A stretch of 64,000 nucleotides of DNA from Alistipes shahii WAL 8301. GTDB taxonomy: Bacteria > Bacteroidota > Bacteroidia > Bacteroidales > Rikenellaceae. Location: the NCBI RefSeq assembly GCF_025145845.1, contig NZ_CP102253.1:3224001-3288000 (forward strand). Reading direction: 5' to 3'. The position numbers and the translations under genes are program-made. Below the pieces are notes generated by a model that saw only the letters and a list, made by a program, of their open reading frames with translations, was not told the origin of the DNA and made no database searches. This document shows, one piece after another, positions 8,222 to 16,383 of this stretch (position 1 is its first letter; every line of letters begins with the position of its first letter).

Positions 8222-8620
8222 ATGATGGAAAATTGGTTGAAATGGATGCACCGCTACGTGTCGCCGGTTTTTCTGGCGCTGCTCGTCGCGTCGTTCATCC
8301 TTTGGTATATCGCGAAATTGAGCTATACGTACACCACCGAGCAGACCGTGAGGGTGAGTGTCGACGGACAGCCTTTCGAGGTTACCTGCGTGGTCGAGGG
8401 CGTCGGTACGAACCTTTTCGGCTACCGGGTCTACATGAACAAGACGCTGCGCATTCCGCTTGCGGAACTCAAGACGAAGCGTTCGTATGAGGAGGGGCAC
8501 GAGGGTAAACTCATCATCGACCCCCAGTCGCTGCAAAACGCCCTTGCGCCGCGGTTCAGCGACATCAAGATCATTTCCATCGGGGACATTCCCGAAATCG
8601 ACGTTCCCCGTAACCCATGA
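8222..8620 (+). CDS. YbbR/CdaR-like membrane-anchored protein
   Basis: A 132-residue protein with a membrane helix at about residues 14-32 (VSPVFLALLVASFILWYIAKL) and a small beta-rich outside domain. It resembles the YbbR-like proteins found just before coaE in Bacteroidales but is much shorter than the usual form of about 300 residues, keeping perhaps one YbbR-like unit. In Firmicutes the family (CdaR) tunes a di-AMP cyclase; there is no cyclase gene here and that role is not implied. The start may be the first or second of two adjacent ATGs. Its stop overlaps the coaE start, suggesting coupled translation. Confidence 0.65.
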   Translation: MMENWLKWMHRYVSPVFLALLVASFILWYIAKLSYTYTTEQTVRVSVDGQPFEVTCVVEGVGTNLFGYRVYMNKTLRIPLAELKTKRSYEEGHEGKLIIDPQSLQNALAPRFSDIKIISIGDIPEIDVPRNP

Positions 8621-9210
8621 TGAAGGTCGGAATCACAGGCGGCATCGGCAGCGGCAAAAGCACCGTTTGCCGTCTTTTCGCGCGTTTGGGCGTCGCGGTC
8701 TATGACTCCGATGCCGGGGCCAAACGGCTGATGACGGAGGATGCGGAGCTGCGCCGGCGCATCACGGACCGTTTCGGGGCCGAAGCCTATGCGGACGGGA
8801 CCTTGAACCGTACCTACCTTGCCGGGCGGGTCTTCTCCGAGGCGCAGGCCCTCGCCGACCTGAACGCCATCGTCCACCCGGCCGTCCGGGCCGATTTCGC
8901 GGCGTGGGCCGAACAGCAGGAGGGCGACTACGTGATCCTCGAAAGCGCCCTTCTTTTCGATGCGGGGTTCGATGCCTGCGTCGACCGCACGGTTGCCGTC
9001 CTCGCCCCCGAGGCGCTGCGCATCGAACGCACCTGCCGCCGCGACGGGCGCACACCCGGGGAGGTCCGCCTCCGCATCGCCGCCCAGACGGACGACGATA
9101 CGTTGAGCGCGAAGGCCGACTACACCCTTGTCAACATCCTCGAATCCGACCTTGAACCCGCTGTCGCGGAGTTGCACCGAATTTTCAGCCATGAAGCCCA
9201 TGAACATTGA
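8617..9210 (+). CDS. coaE: Dephospho-CoA kinase
   Basis: A 197-residue P-loop kinase that phosphorylates the 3' hydroxyl of dephospho-CoA, the last step of coenzyme A synthesis, in the cytosol. The P-loop is GGIGSGKST (residues 8-16), followed by the substrate Asp in YDSDAGAKRLM. The lid has the Arg-rich RIERTCRRDGRT segment. Length is normal. The start is one of two adjacent ATGs (8617 or 8620) overlapping the upstream stop. The end overlaps folP by about 20 bases. Confidence 0.96.
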   Translation: MMKVGITGGIGSGKSTVCRLFARLGVAVYDSDAGAKRLMTEDAELRRRITDRFGAEAYADGTLNRTYLAGRVFSEAQALADLNAIVHPAVRADFAAWAEQQEGDYVILESALLFDAGFDACVDRTVAVLAPEALRIERTCRRDGRTPGEVRLRIAAQTDDDTLSAKADYTLVNILESDLEPAVAELHRIFSHEAHEH

Positions 9211-10011
9211 TTTTTCCTCGCCGCAGGTGATGGCGATTCTTAACGTCACCCCCGATTCTTTCTATGCCGGCAGCCGCACTCCGGAGGCCGAATCCGTCGA
9301 GCGCCGCGTCCGCGAAGCCGTGTCCGAAGGGGCGCAGCTGATCGACGTCGGGGGCTACTCCTCGCGTTCCGGGGCCGACGAAGTCCCCGCCGACGAGGAG
9401 TGGCGTCGCGTCCGGCTGGGTGTCGGGACCGTGCGTCGGCTGGCGCCCGGCATGACCGTCTCGGTCGACACGTTCCGCAGCGAAGTCGCGGCGAAGGCTG
9501 TCGAAACGTTCGGGCCGCTCGTCGTCAACGACATTTCGGCCGGGGAACTCGACCCTGCGATGCTCTCCGTCGTTGCGGACTGCGGCGTACCCTACATCGC
9601 CATGCACATGAAGGGCGATCCGAAAACCATGCAGTCGCAGACCGACTACCGGCGCGACATCGTCACCGAGGTCGTCGGCTATTTCCGCCGCCGCACCGAC
9701 GAGATGCTCGCCGCGGGCATCCGGCGTGAAAACATCATCCTCGACCCCGGCTTCGGCTTCGCCAAGACCACGGAGCAGAACTACGAATTGCTCGCGGGTC
9801 TGCACCGCCTCTGCGCGCTGGGTTACCCGGTGCTGGCGGGGCTTTCGCGCAAGTCGATGATCTATAAGGTCCTCGACGCCACTCCCGCCGAATCGCTCGC
9901 CGGAACCGTTGCCCTGGGCTGGGAGTGCCTGCGCCAGGGTGCGGCGATACTCCGCGTCCACGACGTGCGGGAAGCTGTGGACACGGTCAAACTGTTCAAT
10001 ATGTTCCGCCA

Positions 10012-10015
<4 letters not shown>
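9191..10015 (+). CDS. folP: Dihydropteroate synthase
   Basis: A 274-residue TIM-barrel enzyme that joins 6-hydroxymethyl-dihydropterin diphosphate to p-aminobenzoate in folate synthesis; it is the sulfonamide target. Visible signatures are MAILNVTPDSFYAGS (from residue 14), IDVGGYSSRSGADEV, VSVDTFRSEVA, LILDPGFGFAKT-like (IILDPGFGFAKT) and AGLSRKSMI. The frame is open to 9128, but ATG 9191 (or 9200) gives the normal N-terminus, inside the coaE end. The stop overlaps the next ATG (ATGA), so the ABC ATPase gene is probably translated with it. Confidence 0.97.
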
Positions 10016-10680
<665 letters not shown>

Positions 10681-10681
10681 C

Positions 10682-11668
10682 ATGAAAAAACTGCTTTGGC
10701 TGCTTCTTCCGGCTCTTGCCGCCTACGGTGCGTGGGACCTCGTGCACGAGGTGCGCGGGGCGTGGACCTCGGACTACTCCCGGACCTATTCGCGCGCCGT
10801 GGGGCAGACGATGTCCCGGGCGTTCGATTCGCTGAACCTTTCCGGACGGGGCGTCCGCATCGGGGTGCTGGACGCGGGTTTCGGGGGCTTCCGCACCGAC
10901 CGCTGGACGCGGGGGCTGCACGTCGCCGCCTGGCGCGATTTCACGGGCGGCGACGAGACGGCATTCTTCGACGACGCCACAGACCACGGCACAAGGGTCT
11001 GCACCAACCTCGGAGGCCGTTCGGGCGATACGATCCGCGGGCTGGCATGGGGCGCGGAGTATTATCTTGCGAAAACCGACCGTGCCGAAGTGGAGCCTCG
11101 CGCCGAGGAGCGGCAGCTGATCCGCGGCATCGAGTGGCTCCTGGCGCATGACGTCGACGTGATCTCCTCGTCGTTGGGCTATACGACGTTCGACGATTTC
11201 AGCGGCTATACGCCCGCGATGCTCGACGGCTGCACCTCGACGCTCTCGCGCTACCTCGACAGCCTGCTCACGGCGCGCCCCGGACTCGTTTTCGTGCAGA
11301 GCGCCGGCAACGAGGGCGACAAGGCGTGGCGCAATGTCTCCTTTCCGGCCGATGTCCGGCAGGTCATCACGGTCGGTTCGTGCGATTCCGACGGTGTTTC
11401 CCGCTCCCGCTCCAGTGGTGTCGGACGCGAAGATGTCGGCTATGTGAAGCCCGATTTCGTCGCCGGAGCCTCGCCGTTGGGAACTTCGTTTTCGACGCCG
11501 GTTATCGCGGGGCTTTGCGCCTGCCTGCTCGAATACCGTCCTATGGAACGCGGCGAACTCATCGGACTGCTGCACGCTTCCGGCACGCGGGCCGCAGCTC
11601 CCGGCTGCGAACTGGGTTACGGCATCCCGCAAACCGATGTCTTGCTCCGAATGCTCCGCACGCCATGA
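10682..11668 (+). CDS. Membrane-anchored or secreted subtilisin-like serine protease (S8)
   Basis: A 328-residue S8 family protease. A hydrophobic N-terminus (MKKLLWLLLPALAAYGAW) is either a signal peptide or an anchor, so the enzyme should act outside the cytoplasm. The triad is intact: D64 in IGVLDAGFGGF, H102 in ATDHGTRV and S269 in LGTSFSTPV, with the oxyanion Asn in VFVQSAGNEG. There is no obvious propeptide domain and no C-terminal sorting domain. It sits inside a housekeeping cluster and overlaps the next gene by ATGA. Substrate unknown; linkage to the LolD-like ATPase is only positional. Confidence 0.9.
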   Translation: MKKLLWLLLPALAAYGAWDLVHEVRGAWTSDYSRTYSRAVGQTMSRAFDSLNLSGRGVRIGVLDAGFGGFRTDRWTRGLHVAAWRDFTGGDETAFFDDATDHGTRVCTNLGGRSGDTIRGLAWGAEYYLAKTDRAEVEPRAEERQLIRGIEWLLAHDVDVISSSLGYTTFDDFSGYTPAMLDGCTSTLSRYLDSLLTARPGLVFVQSAGNEGDKAWRNVSFPADVRQVITVGSCDSDGVSRSRSSGVGREDVGYVKPDFVAGASPLGTSFSTPVIAGLCACLLEYRPMERGELIGLLHASGTRAAAPGCELGYGIPQTDVLLRMLRTP

Positions 11669-12438
11669 CGAACACCGATCTGAAGGAGCTGCTCGACGCG
11701 CTCCACGACAAATACAACAGCCCCGACTTCATCGCCGACGATCCGATTTCGGTACCGCACCGCTATACGGACCGCGCCGACCGCGAGATCGCGGGATTTT
11801 TCTCCGCGACCATCGCCTGGGGCAACCGTAAGGCCATTGTCCGCAGTGGCCACCGCATGATGCACTTCATGGACGACGCTCCGGCGGATTTCGTGCGCAA
11901 CGCCTCGCAGCGCGAACTGGCGCTGCTTTCGTCCTACGTCCACCGCACGTTCAACGGCGGGGACCTGCGCGATTTCGTGCTGGCCCTGCGGCGTATGGAG
12001 GAGCGCCATGGCGGCATCGGGAATTTCTTCGAGACGCGCTATGAGGCCGCGCAGAGCATGCCCGCCGTGCTGGCCGACTTCCGGCGCGAGTTTTTCGCCG
12101 GGGAGCACGCTCCGCGCTGCGAGAAGCATGTTTCGTCCGTCGAGCGCGGCGCGGCCTGCAAGCGGCTGTGCATGTATCTGCGGTGGATGGTGCGCCGCGA
12201 CGACCGGGGTGTCGATTTCGGTCTGTGGCGGCGTATCCCGATGTCGGCCCTCTACCTGCCGCTGGACGTCCATGTCGGCGAGACGGCGCGTGCGCTGGGA
12301 CTGCTTGGCCGCCGCCAGAACGACTGGCGGGCCGTCGAGGAGCTGACGGACGCCCTGCGCGCATTCGATGCGGAGGACCCCGCGCGGTACGATTTTTCGC
12401 TGTTCGGCGCAGGCATGGACGGCTATCTGCGAGAATAA
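11665..12438 (+). CDS. TIGR02757 (DUF2400) family protein
   Basis: A 257-residue protein matching the TIGR02757 family common in Bacteroidetes: KYNSPDFIADDPISVPHRYTDR near the N-terminus, REIAGFFSATIAWGNRK, and near the C-terminus PLDVHVGETARALGLL. The DVH-x-GR-like segment hints at a DNA-glycosylase-like helical fold, but no biochemical role is established to my knowledge. The ATG overlaps the stop of the subtilase gene. The end runs into an AT-rich spacer before trmN6. Confidence 0.88.
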   Translation: MTNTDLKELLDALHDKYNSPDFIADDPISVPHRYTDRADREIAGFFSATIAWGNRKAIVRSGHRMMHFMDDAPADFVRNASQRELALLSSYVHRTFNGGDLRDFVLALRRMEERHGGIGNFFETRYEAAQSMPAVLADFRREFFAGEHAPRCEKHVSSVERGAACKRLCMYLRWMVRRDDRGVDFGLWRRIPMSALYLPLDVHVGETARALGLLGRRQNDWRAVEELTDALRAFDAEDPARYDFSLFGAGMDGYLRE

Positions 12439-12466
12439 TTCACCATTCATAATTCAAAAATTCACA

Positions 12467-13195
12467 ATTATCTTTCGGTTTAAACAATTCACGGTCCGTC
12501 AGGACCGCTGCCCGATGAAGGTCGGGACCGACGGCGTTCTGCTGGGTGCATGGGCCGCGGTGCGGCCGCAGGACCGGCGGATGCTCGACATCGGCACGGG
12601 CACGGGGCTGATCGCCCTGATGCTGGCCCAGCGCGCCCCGGAGGCGCATGTCACGGGCGTCGACATCGACGATGTCGGGCAGGCCCGCGAGAACGCCGCC
12701 GCTTCGCCCTGGAGCGGCAGGGTGGCGTTCGCTCAATGCCCCGTGCAGGAGTTCGAGACCCCGGAGCCGTTCGATCTGATCGTCTCCAACCCGCCGTTTT
12801 TCGTCGACTCGCTCACCTGCCCCGATCGGGGGCGCACCGCGGCCCGCCATGCCGTGCACCTGCCGTTCGGCGACCTGCGCGACGCCGTCCTCCGCCTGCT
12901 GGCTCCCGGAGGCCGGTTTGCCGTCATCCTTCCCACGGCCGAAGCGGAGCGTTTCCTCGCGGTCTGTGCCGGACGACTGGCCCTCGTGCGCCGCACCGAC
13001 GTGCGCACCACGCCCCGCCGCCCGGCCAAACGGGCGCTGATGGAGTTCGTCCGCGCCGACCGCCCCGCCGATCGTTCTACCGATTGTTCCGCCGCCGCGC
13101 CCGAGGTCTCGGAACTGGTCGTCGGCACGGGAGAGCACGAATGCTACACGCCCGAATACCGCGCCCTGACCCGTGATTTTTACCTGAAATTTTGA
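12467..13195 (+). CDS. trmN6: tRNA1(Val) adenine-37 N6-methyltransferase, non-ATG start likely
   Basis: About 242 residues. It methylates A37 of tRNA1(Val) using S-adenosylmethionine. The conserved N-terminal block FRFKQFTVRQDRCPMKVGTDGVLLGAWA is present, then the SAM motif LDIGTGTGLIALMLAQR and the catalytic NPPF (SNPPFFVDS). The only ATG after the previous gene (12515) would cut off the conserved FKQFTVRQDRC block. I place the start at an in-frame ATT (12467); ATC at 12470 is next to it. An ATG at 12368 would lie 71 bases inside the upstream gene. Family assignment is firm, the start is not. Confidence 0.85.
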   Translation: MIFRFKQFTVRQDRCPMKVGTDGVLLGAWAAVRPQDRRMLDIGTGTGLIALMLAQRAPEAHVTGVDIDDVGQARENAAASPWSGRVAFAQCPVQEFETPEPFDLIVSNPPFFVDSLTCPDRGRTAARHAVHLPFGDLRDAVLRLLAPGGRFAVILPTAEAERFLAVCAGRLALVRRTDVRTTPRRPAKRALMEFVRADRPADRSTDCSAAAPEVSELVVGTGEHECYTPEYRALTRDFYLKF

Positions 13196-13221
13196 CGGCA
13201 CGCGAAAATAAGCTACATTTG
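13191..13221 (+). promoter_or_regulatory. Promoter of the DUF4831 gene
   Basis: TTTG at 13191-13194, 19 bases, TACATTTG at 13214-13221. It overlaps the trmN6 stop codon and lies 27 bases before the next ATG. Confidence 0.75.
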
Positions 13222-13247
13222 TGAAACCGCAATAAAATTTTCGGACC

Positions 13248-14141
13248 ATGAAATTCAGACTTTTGGCATTTGCCCTGCTGCTTTCGGGCGGCGTCTCGGC
13301 CCAGAACCCATACATCTCCCTTCAGGGCGCGAACGAAACCGCCGGCGGCCTTACCGTCGCCCAGCCGCGCACGATCCTCGCCGTCGACGTCACCGTCGAA
13401 CACGACGTCACCTTGAGCGGACCCTATGCGCGTTATGCGCAGAAATACCTCGGGGTGCGCGCTCCGCTCACCGACAAGACCGTGTGGAGCGTCACCGGGG
13501 CGCAGATCGCCCTGCTCGACGGCGACACCTACCTCAATGCCGCGGCTCCGGCTCCGGCCTCGACCCGCGTGCTGTCGCACACCGCCTCCGAAAACAAGTT
13601 CGCGCGCTTGCAGCCGGACAAGACCGACATGACGACGCCCGCGCTGGAGGACGCCGCGCGCACCGCCGCCGCGCAAATCTTCTCGCTGCGCCGCCACCGC
13701 ATCGAGCTGGTCACGGGCGAAGCGGGCGAGAACGTCTTCGGCGAGGGCCTGAAGGCCGCGCTGGAGGAGATCGACCGTCTGGAGCAGAGCTATCTGGAGC
13801 TGTTCCTCGGCAAGCGGATCGTCTCGACCGAGACCCGCCGCTACGTGGTCTGCCCGCAGGCCGACAAGAAACAGTATATCGTCTGCCGCTTCAGCCCTGC
13901 GGCCGGACTGCTTCCCGACACGGACCTTTCGGGCGACATCGTGCTGTTGCAGATCGAACCTTCGGGCGTCGCGAAGAGCGACCTCGAGGCCGGTCCGAAG
14001 GAGACGCAGGTCGTGGCGTGCCGCGTGGCCGATCCCTCGACCTGCATCGTCGTCTCGGGAGGCCGCGAGTATGCCCGCGCCGTGCTTCCTGTTTTCGAAT
14101 TCGGCCGTACGATCAACGTCGCCCTGCCGCGCCGCAAATAA
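13248..14141 (+). CDS. DUF4831 family exported protein
   Basis: A 297-residue protein with a signal peptide (MKFRLLAFALLLSGGVSAQ, cut near residue 18-19). It matches the DUF4831 family of Bacteroidetes, with PRTILAVDVTVEHDVTLSGPYARYAQKYLG early on and VVCPQADKKQYIVCRFSPAAGLLP later. It should sit in the periplasm or at the outer membrane. No enzyme motif is visible and the family has no known function. It has its own promoter and is followed eight bases later by the AlkD-like gene. Confidence 0.85.
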   Translation: MKFRLLAFALLLSGGVSAQNPYISLQGANETAGGLTVAQPRTILAVDVTVEHDVTLSGPYARYAQKYLGVRAPLTDKTVWSVTGAQIALLDGDTYLNAAAPAPASTRVLSHTASENKFARLQPDKTDMTTPALEDAARTAAAQIFSLRRHRIELVTGEAGENVFGEGLKAALEEIDRLEQSYLELFLGKRIVSTETRRYVVCPQADKKQYIVCRFSPAAGLLPDTDLSGDIVLLQIEPSGVAKSDLEAGPKETQVVACRVADPSTCIVVSGGREYARAVLPVFEFGRTINVALPRRK

Positions 14142-14148
14142 CCTTCCG

Positions 14149-14805
14149 ATGGATTTCACCTCCCGCATGGCGGCGCTGCTCGGGGCATTCCGCCGCGAGC
14201 GCAACGGCGCCGTTGCCGATTCGATGCGCTTCTACGGCGCACCCTGCGGCCTGAACTACGGCGTGAGCCTGCCGACGCTCCGCACGCTGGCGCGTGCCGA
14301 GGCCGCCGATCACGATTTCGCCAAATACCTCTGGCGGCAGGATGTCCGCTGCCTGCGCCTTGCCGCGCTGCACATCGCCGATCCGGCGCGCCTTACGCCC
14401 GGGGAGTTCGCCTTCTGGGGCGACGGGCTTCTCAATTCCGAAATCGCCGCGGAGGCCGCCTTCGCGCTGTTGAGCCGCATCGGGGCGTTCCCCGAACTGT
14501 TCGCGGCGTGGATTGCGCCCGATGCCGGGTGGCTGCGGCAGTATGCGGCCCTGATGGCCGCGGCCCGCGTTCCGCATCCTTCTCCGGCGTGGGCCGTTCC
14601 GGCCGCGGCCGTCGTGCACGAGGCCGCAGCGGCCAGCATCCCGGAAGCGCACCTGCTGGCTCATGGCGCCGTGGCGCTGTTCACGGCCCTCGGGACGCGA
14701 AACGAAGAGAACCGGCAGGCGGTTCTCCGCGCGGCCGGCTCTCTGGGTCAGCTCCCTGCCGAAGACTGCGTCCACGAGGAGCTGGCCTGGCGATTGGAGG
14801 TTTAG
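14149..14805 (+). CDS. DNA alkylation repair (AlkD-like) HEAT-repeat protein
   Basis: A 218-residue, strongly helical, Ala-rich protein of the AlkC/AlkD-like HEAT superfamily. Segments such as VSLPTLRTLARAEAADHDFAKYLW, LRLAALHIADP and WLRQYAALMAA have the helical-pair pattern. AlkD-type glycosylases remove bulky cationic base adducts; whether this member is active is not clear because the family contains non-catalytic forms. The ATG at 14149 was chosen over the longer frame from 14071, which lies inside DUF4831. Its last four bases overlap the convergent thioredoxin gene. Confidence 0.75.
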   Translation: MDFTSRMAALLGAFRRERNGAVADSMRFYGAPCGLNYGVSLPTLRTLARAEAADHDFAKYLWRQDVRCLRLAALHIADPARLTPGEFAFWGDGLLNSEIAAEAAFALLSRIGAFPELFAAWIAPDAGWLRQYAALMAAARVPHPSPAWAVPAAAVVHEAAAASIPEAHLLAHGAVALFTALGTRNEENRQAVLRAAGSLGQLPAEDCVHEELAWRLEV

Positions 14806-15134
14806 GGCTGCATCACCTGTTCGCGCTTTTCGAGTTCGTTCAGCACGTTGATCAGGTGTTCGTACCCCACGCGGCCGCTCTCGCGCCACAATACCTCTCC
14901 GCGGCAGAAAAACATCAGCGTCGGGACCGACATGATGTTGTAGCGCCGTATGATTTCACGCATCGAGGGGTCGTCGATGTCCGCTTTGTAGACGTCGACG
15001 CGGCCGTTCATCCGCTCCCGAAACTTGTCGATGGCCGGCATCATCATCCGGCACGGCCCGCACCAGGTGGCGAAGAAGTCTACGAACGTCAGCGCGTCCC
15101 GCCAGATGATCTTGTCAAAGTCCGTCATGGTCAT
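14802..15134 (-). CDS. trxA: Thioredoxin
   Basis: A 110-residue thioredoxin with the redox motif WCGPC (residues 24-28) in VDFFATWCGPCRMMMPAID and the cis-Pro turn SVPTLMFF. No signal peptide, so it is a cytosolic disulfide reductant. It is the last gene of a minus-strand pair: the epimerase gene ends nine bases upstream of its start. The frame converges on the AlkD-like gene with a four-base overlap. Confidence 0.94.
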   Translation of the reverse strand: MTMTDFDKIIWRDALTFVDFFATWCGPCRMMMPAIDKFRERMNGRVDVYKADIDDPSMREIIRRYNIMSVPTLMFFCRGEVLWRESGRVGYEHLINVLNELEKREQVMQP

Positions 15135-15143
15135 ATCTTCCGA

Positions 15144-16112
15144 TCAGTTTATTTCCACCCACGATATTCCCGCATAGTTCTTCTCCGCAAGTTCCTTTTC
15201 GACGTAGCTGATCGTGCGCCGCAGGCCTTCGATGAGCGGTGTGCGGGGCGCCCAGTCCAGTTCGCGCCGTGTCGCCGAGATGTCGGGCGTGCGGCGGCGT
15301 ATGTCGTCGATACGCGCTTCGGCGTGGACGATGTGCGAGCTGCTGCCCGTCAGGGCGATGATCTTCTCGGCCAGCGAGCGGATCGTCACCTCGTGACTGC
15401 TGCCGAAATTGGCCGTGCGCGTCGTCTCGGCCGGCGGGGCCTCCATCAGCCGCACCAGTCCGTCGACCACGTCTTCCACCCAGCAGAAGGTCCGCAGCTG
15501 CTCGCCGCTGCCGTTGATCGGAATGTCGCGGTTCTGCAACGCCGCCACGATCATCTTCATCACCACGCGCTGGTCCATCAGGTCGGCGCCGCTGCCGTAG
15601 GTGTTGAAGATGCGCGCGATGCGTGCGTCGACCCCGAATTCATACTGGTAGGCGCGGTGCAGGGCCTCTCCGGCCCGTTTGCCTTCGGCGAGGGTGCGGT
15701 GTGTCGGACAACCGTCCGCCGCCTCGACCGAGGTGTCGCGGTATCCCGTGCCGTAGATGTCTCCGGTGGATGCGTAGAGGATGCGTGCGTGCTCCGAACG
15801 GGCCGTGTCGAGGGCGTTTATCGACCCCAGTATGCTGACCTTGAGCGACTCGACGGGCAGCGCCTTGTTGTAGCGCACGCGCGAGGGCGCCGCGAGGTTG
15901 TAAATCTCGTCGCAGCGGATGCCGAATGCGTTGACGATGTTGTGGCGGACGTACCGGAATTCCGGGTGCGGCGGCATGTCGCGCAGCAGCGGCGAATCGG
16001 CGGTGTCGCGTATGTCCACGCAGAAGACTTCGTGCCCGTCGTTCAACAGACGCAGGCACAGGTGGGAGCCGATGAATCCCACGCCGCCCAGTACGACTAT
16101 TCTCTTTTGCAT
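15144..16112 (-). CDS. UXS-like NAD-dependent epimerase/dehydratase lacking the catalytic Tyr
   Basis: A 322-residue extended short-chain dehydrogenase. The NAD motif is GGVGFIGSHL (residues 9-18). YNLAAPSRVRYNKALPVESLKVSILGS and RIFNTYGSGADLMDQRVV resemble UDP-glucuronate decarboxylases (UXS). In that family the active-site motif reads YDEGKR; here it is LAEGKR with Leu141 where the catalytic Tyr should be, while Lys145 is kept. The codon is CTC (15690-15692), more than one base away from TAC/TAT. So the fold and family are clear, but activity is doubtful or altered. Start at 16112 chosen because AAGGGAAGAAA precedes it and MQKRIVVLGG is the normal N-terminus. Confidence 0.85.
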   Translation of the reverse strand: MQKRIVVLGGVGFIGSHLCLRLLNDGHEVFCVDIRDTADSPLLRDMPPHPEFRYVRHNIVNAFGIRCDEIYNLAAPSRVRYNKALPVESLKVSILGSINALDTARSEHARILYASTGDIYGTGYRDTSVEAADGCPTHRTLAEGKRAGEALHRAYQYEFGVDARIARIFNTYGSGADLMDQRVVMKMIVAALQNRDIPINGSGEQLRTFCWVEDVVDGLVRLMEAPPAETTRTANFGSSHEVTIRSLAEKIIALTGSSSHIVHAEARIDDIRRRTPDISATRRELDWAPRTPLIEGLRRTISYVEKELAEKNYAGISWVEIN

Positions 16113-16187
16113 TTTCTTCCCTTTTACCGGGGAAAAAGCAAAATCCATTCCATACCGGCGGCAATCCGGCCGGAAGCCCATGCGAGG

Positions 16188-16330
16188 TCGGAAGATTCGC
16201 TCTCCGGAACTTCTGTCGCGTTTTCAGGCGGCAGCTTGCGGTGGTCCGCTCGAAGGGCAGTTACGAGCAGGCCTCCGCAGGGCAGAGCTGCGGCCTGCCG
16301 ATTCACCCGAGGCGAATCGAAAATCTTCCG
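16188..16330. other. Possible structured RNA between radA and the epimerase gene
   Basis: A 271-base gap holds no gene but folds on paper. GGAAGATTCGC (16190-16200) can pair with GCGA and ATCTTCC (16312-16328) with a six-base bulge, closing a domain. Inside, GCAGGCC-TC-CGCAG (16267-16280) pairs with CTGCGGCCTGC (16288-16298). I could not match it to 6S, SRP or RNase P RNA, and no promoter box is obvious, so the strand is unknown. Confidence 0.35.
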
Positions 16331-16383
16331 GCCGCGGCTGCCAGAAGCCGCTCCTTTCCTTATCTGTTGTTTTTGATGTCGGC

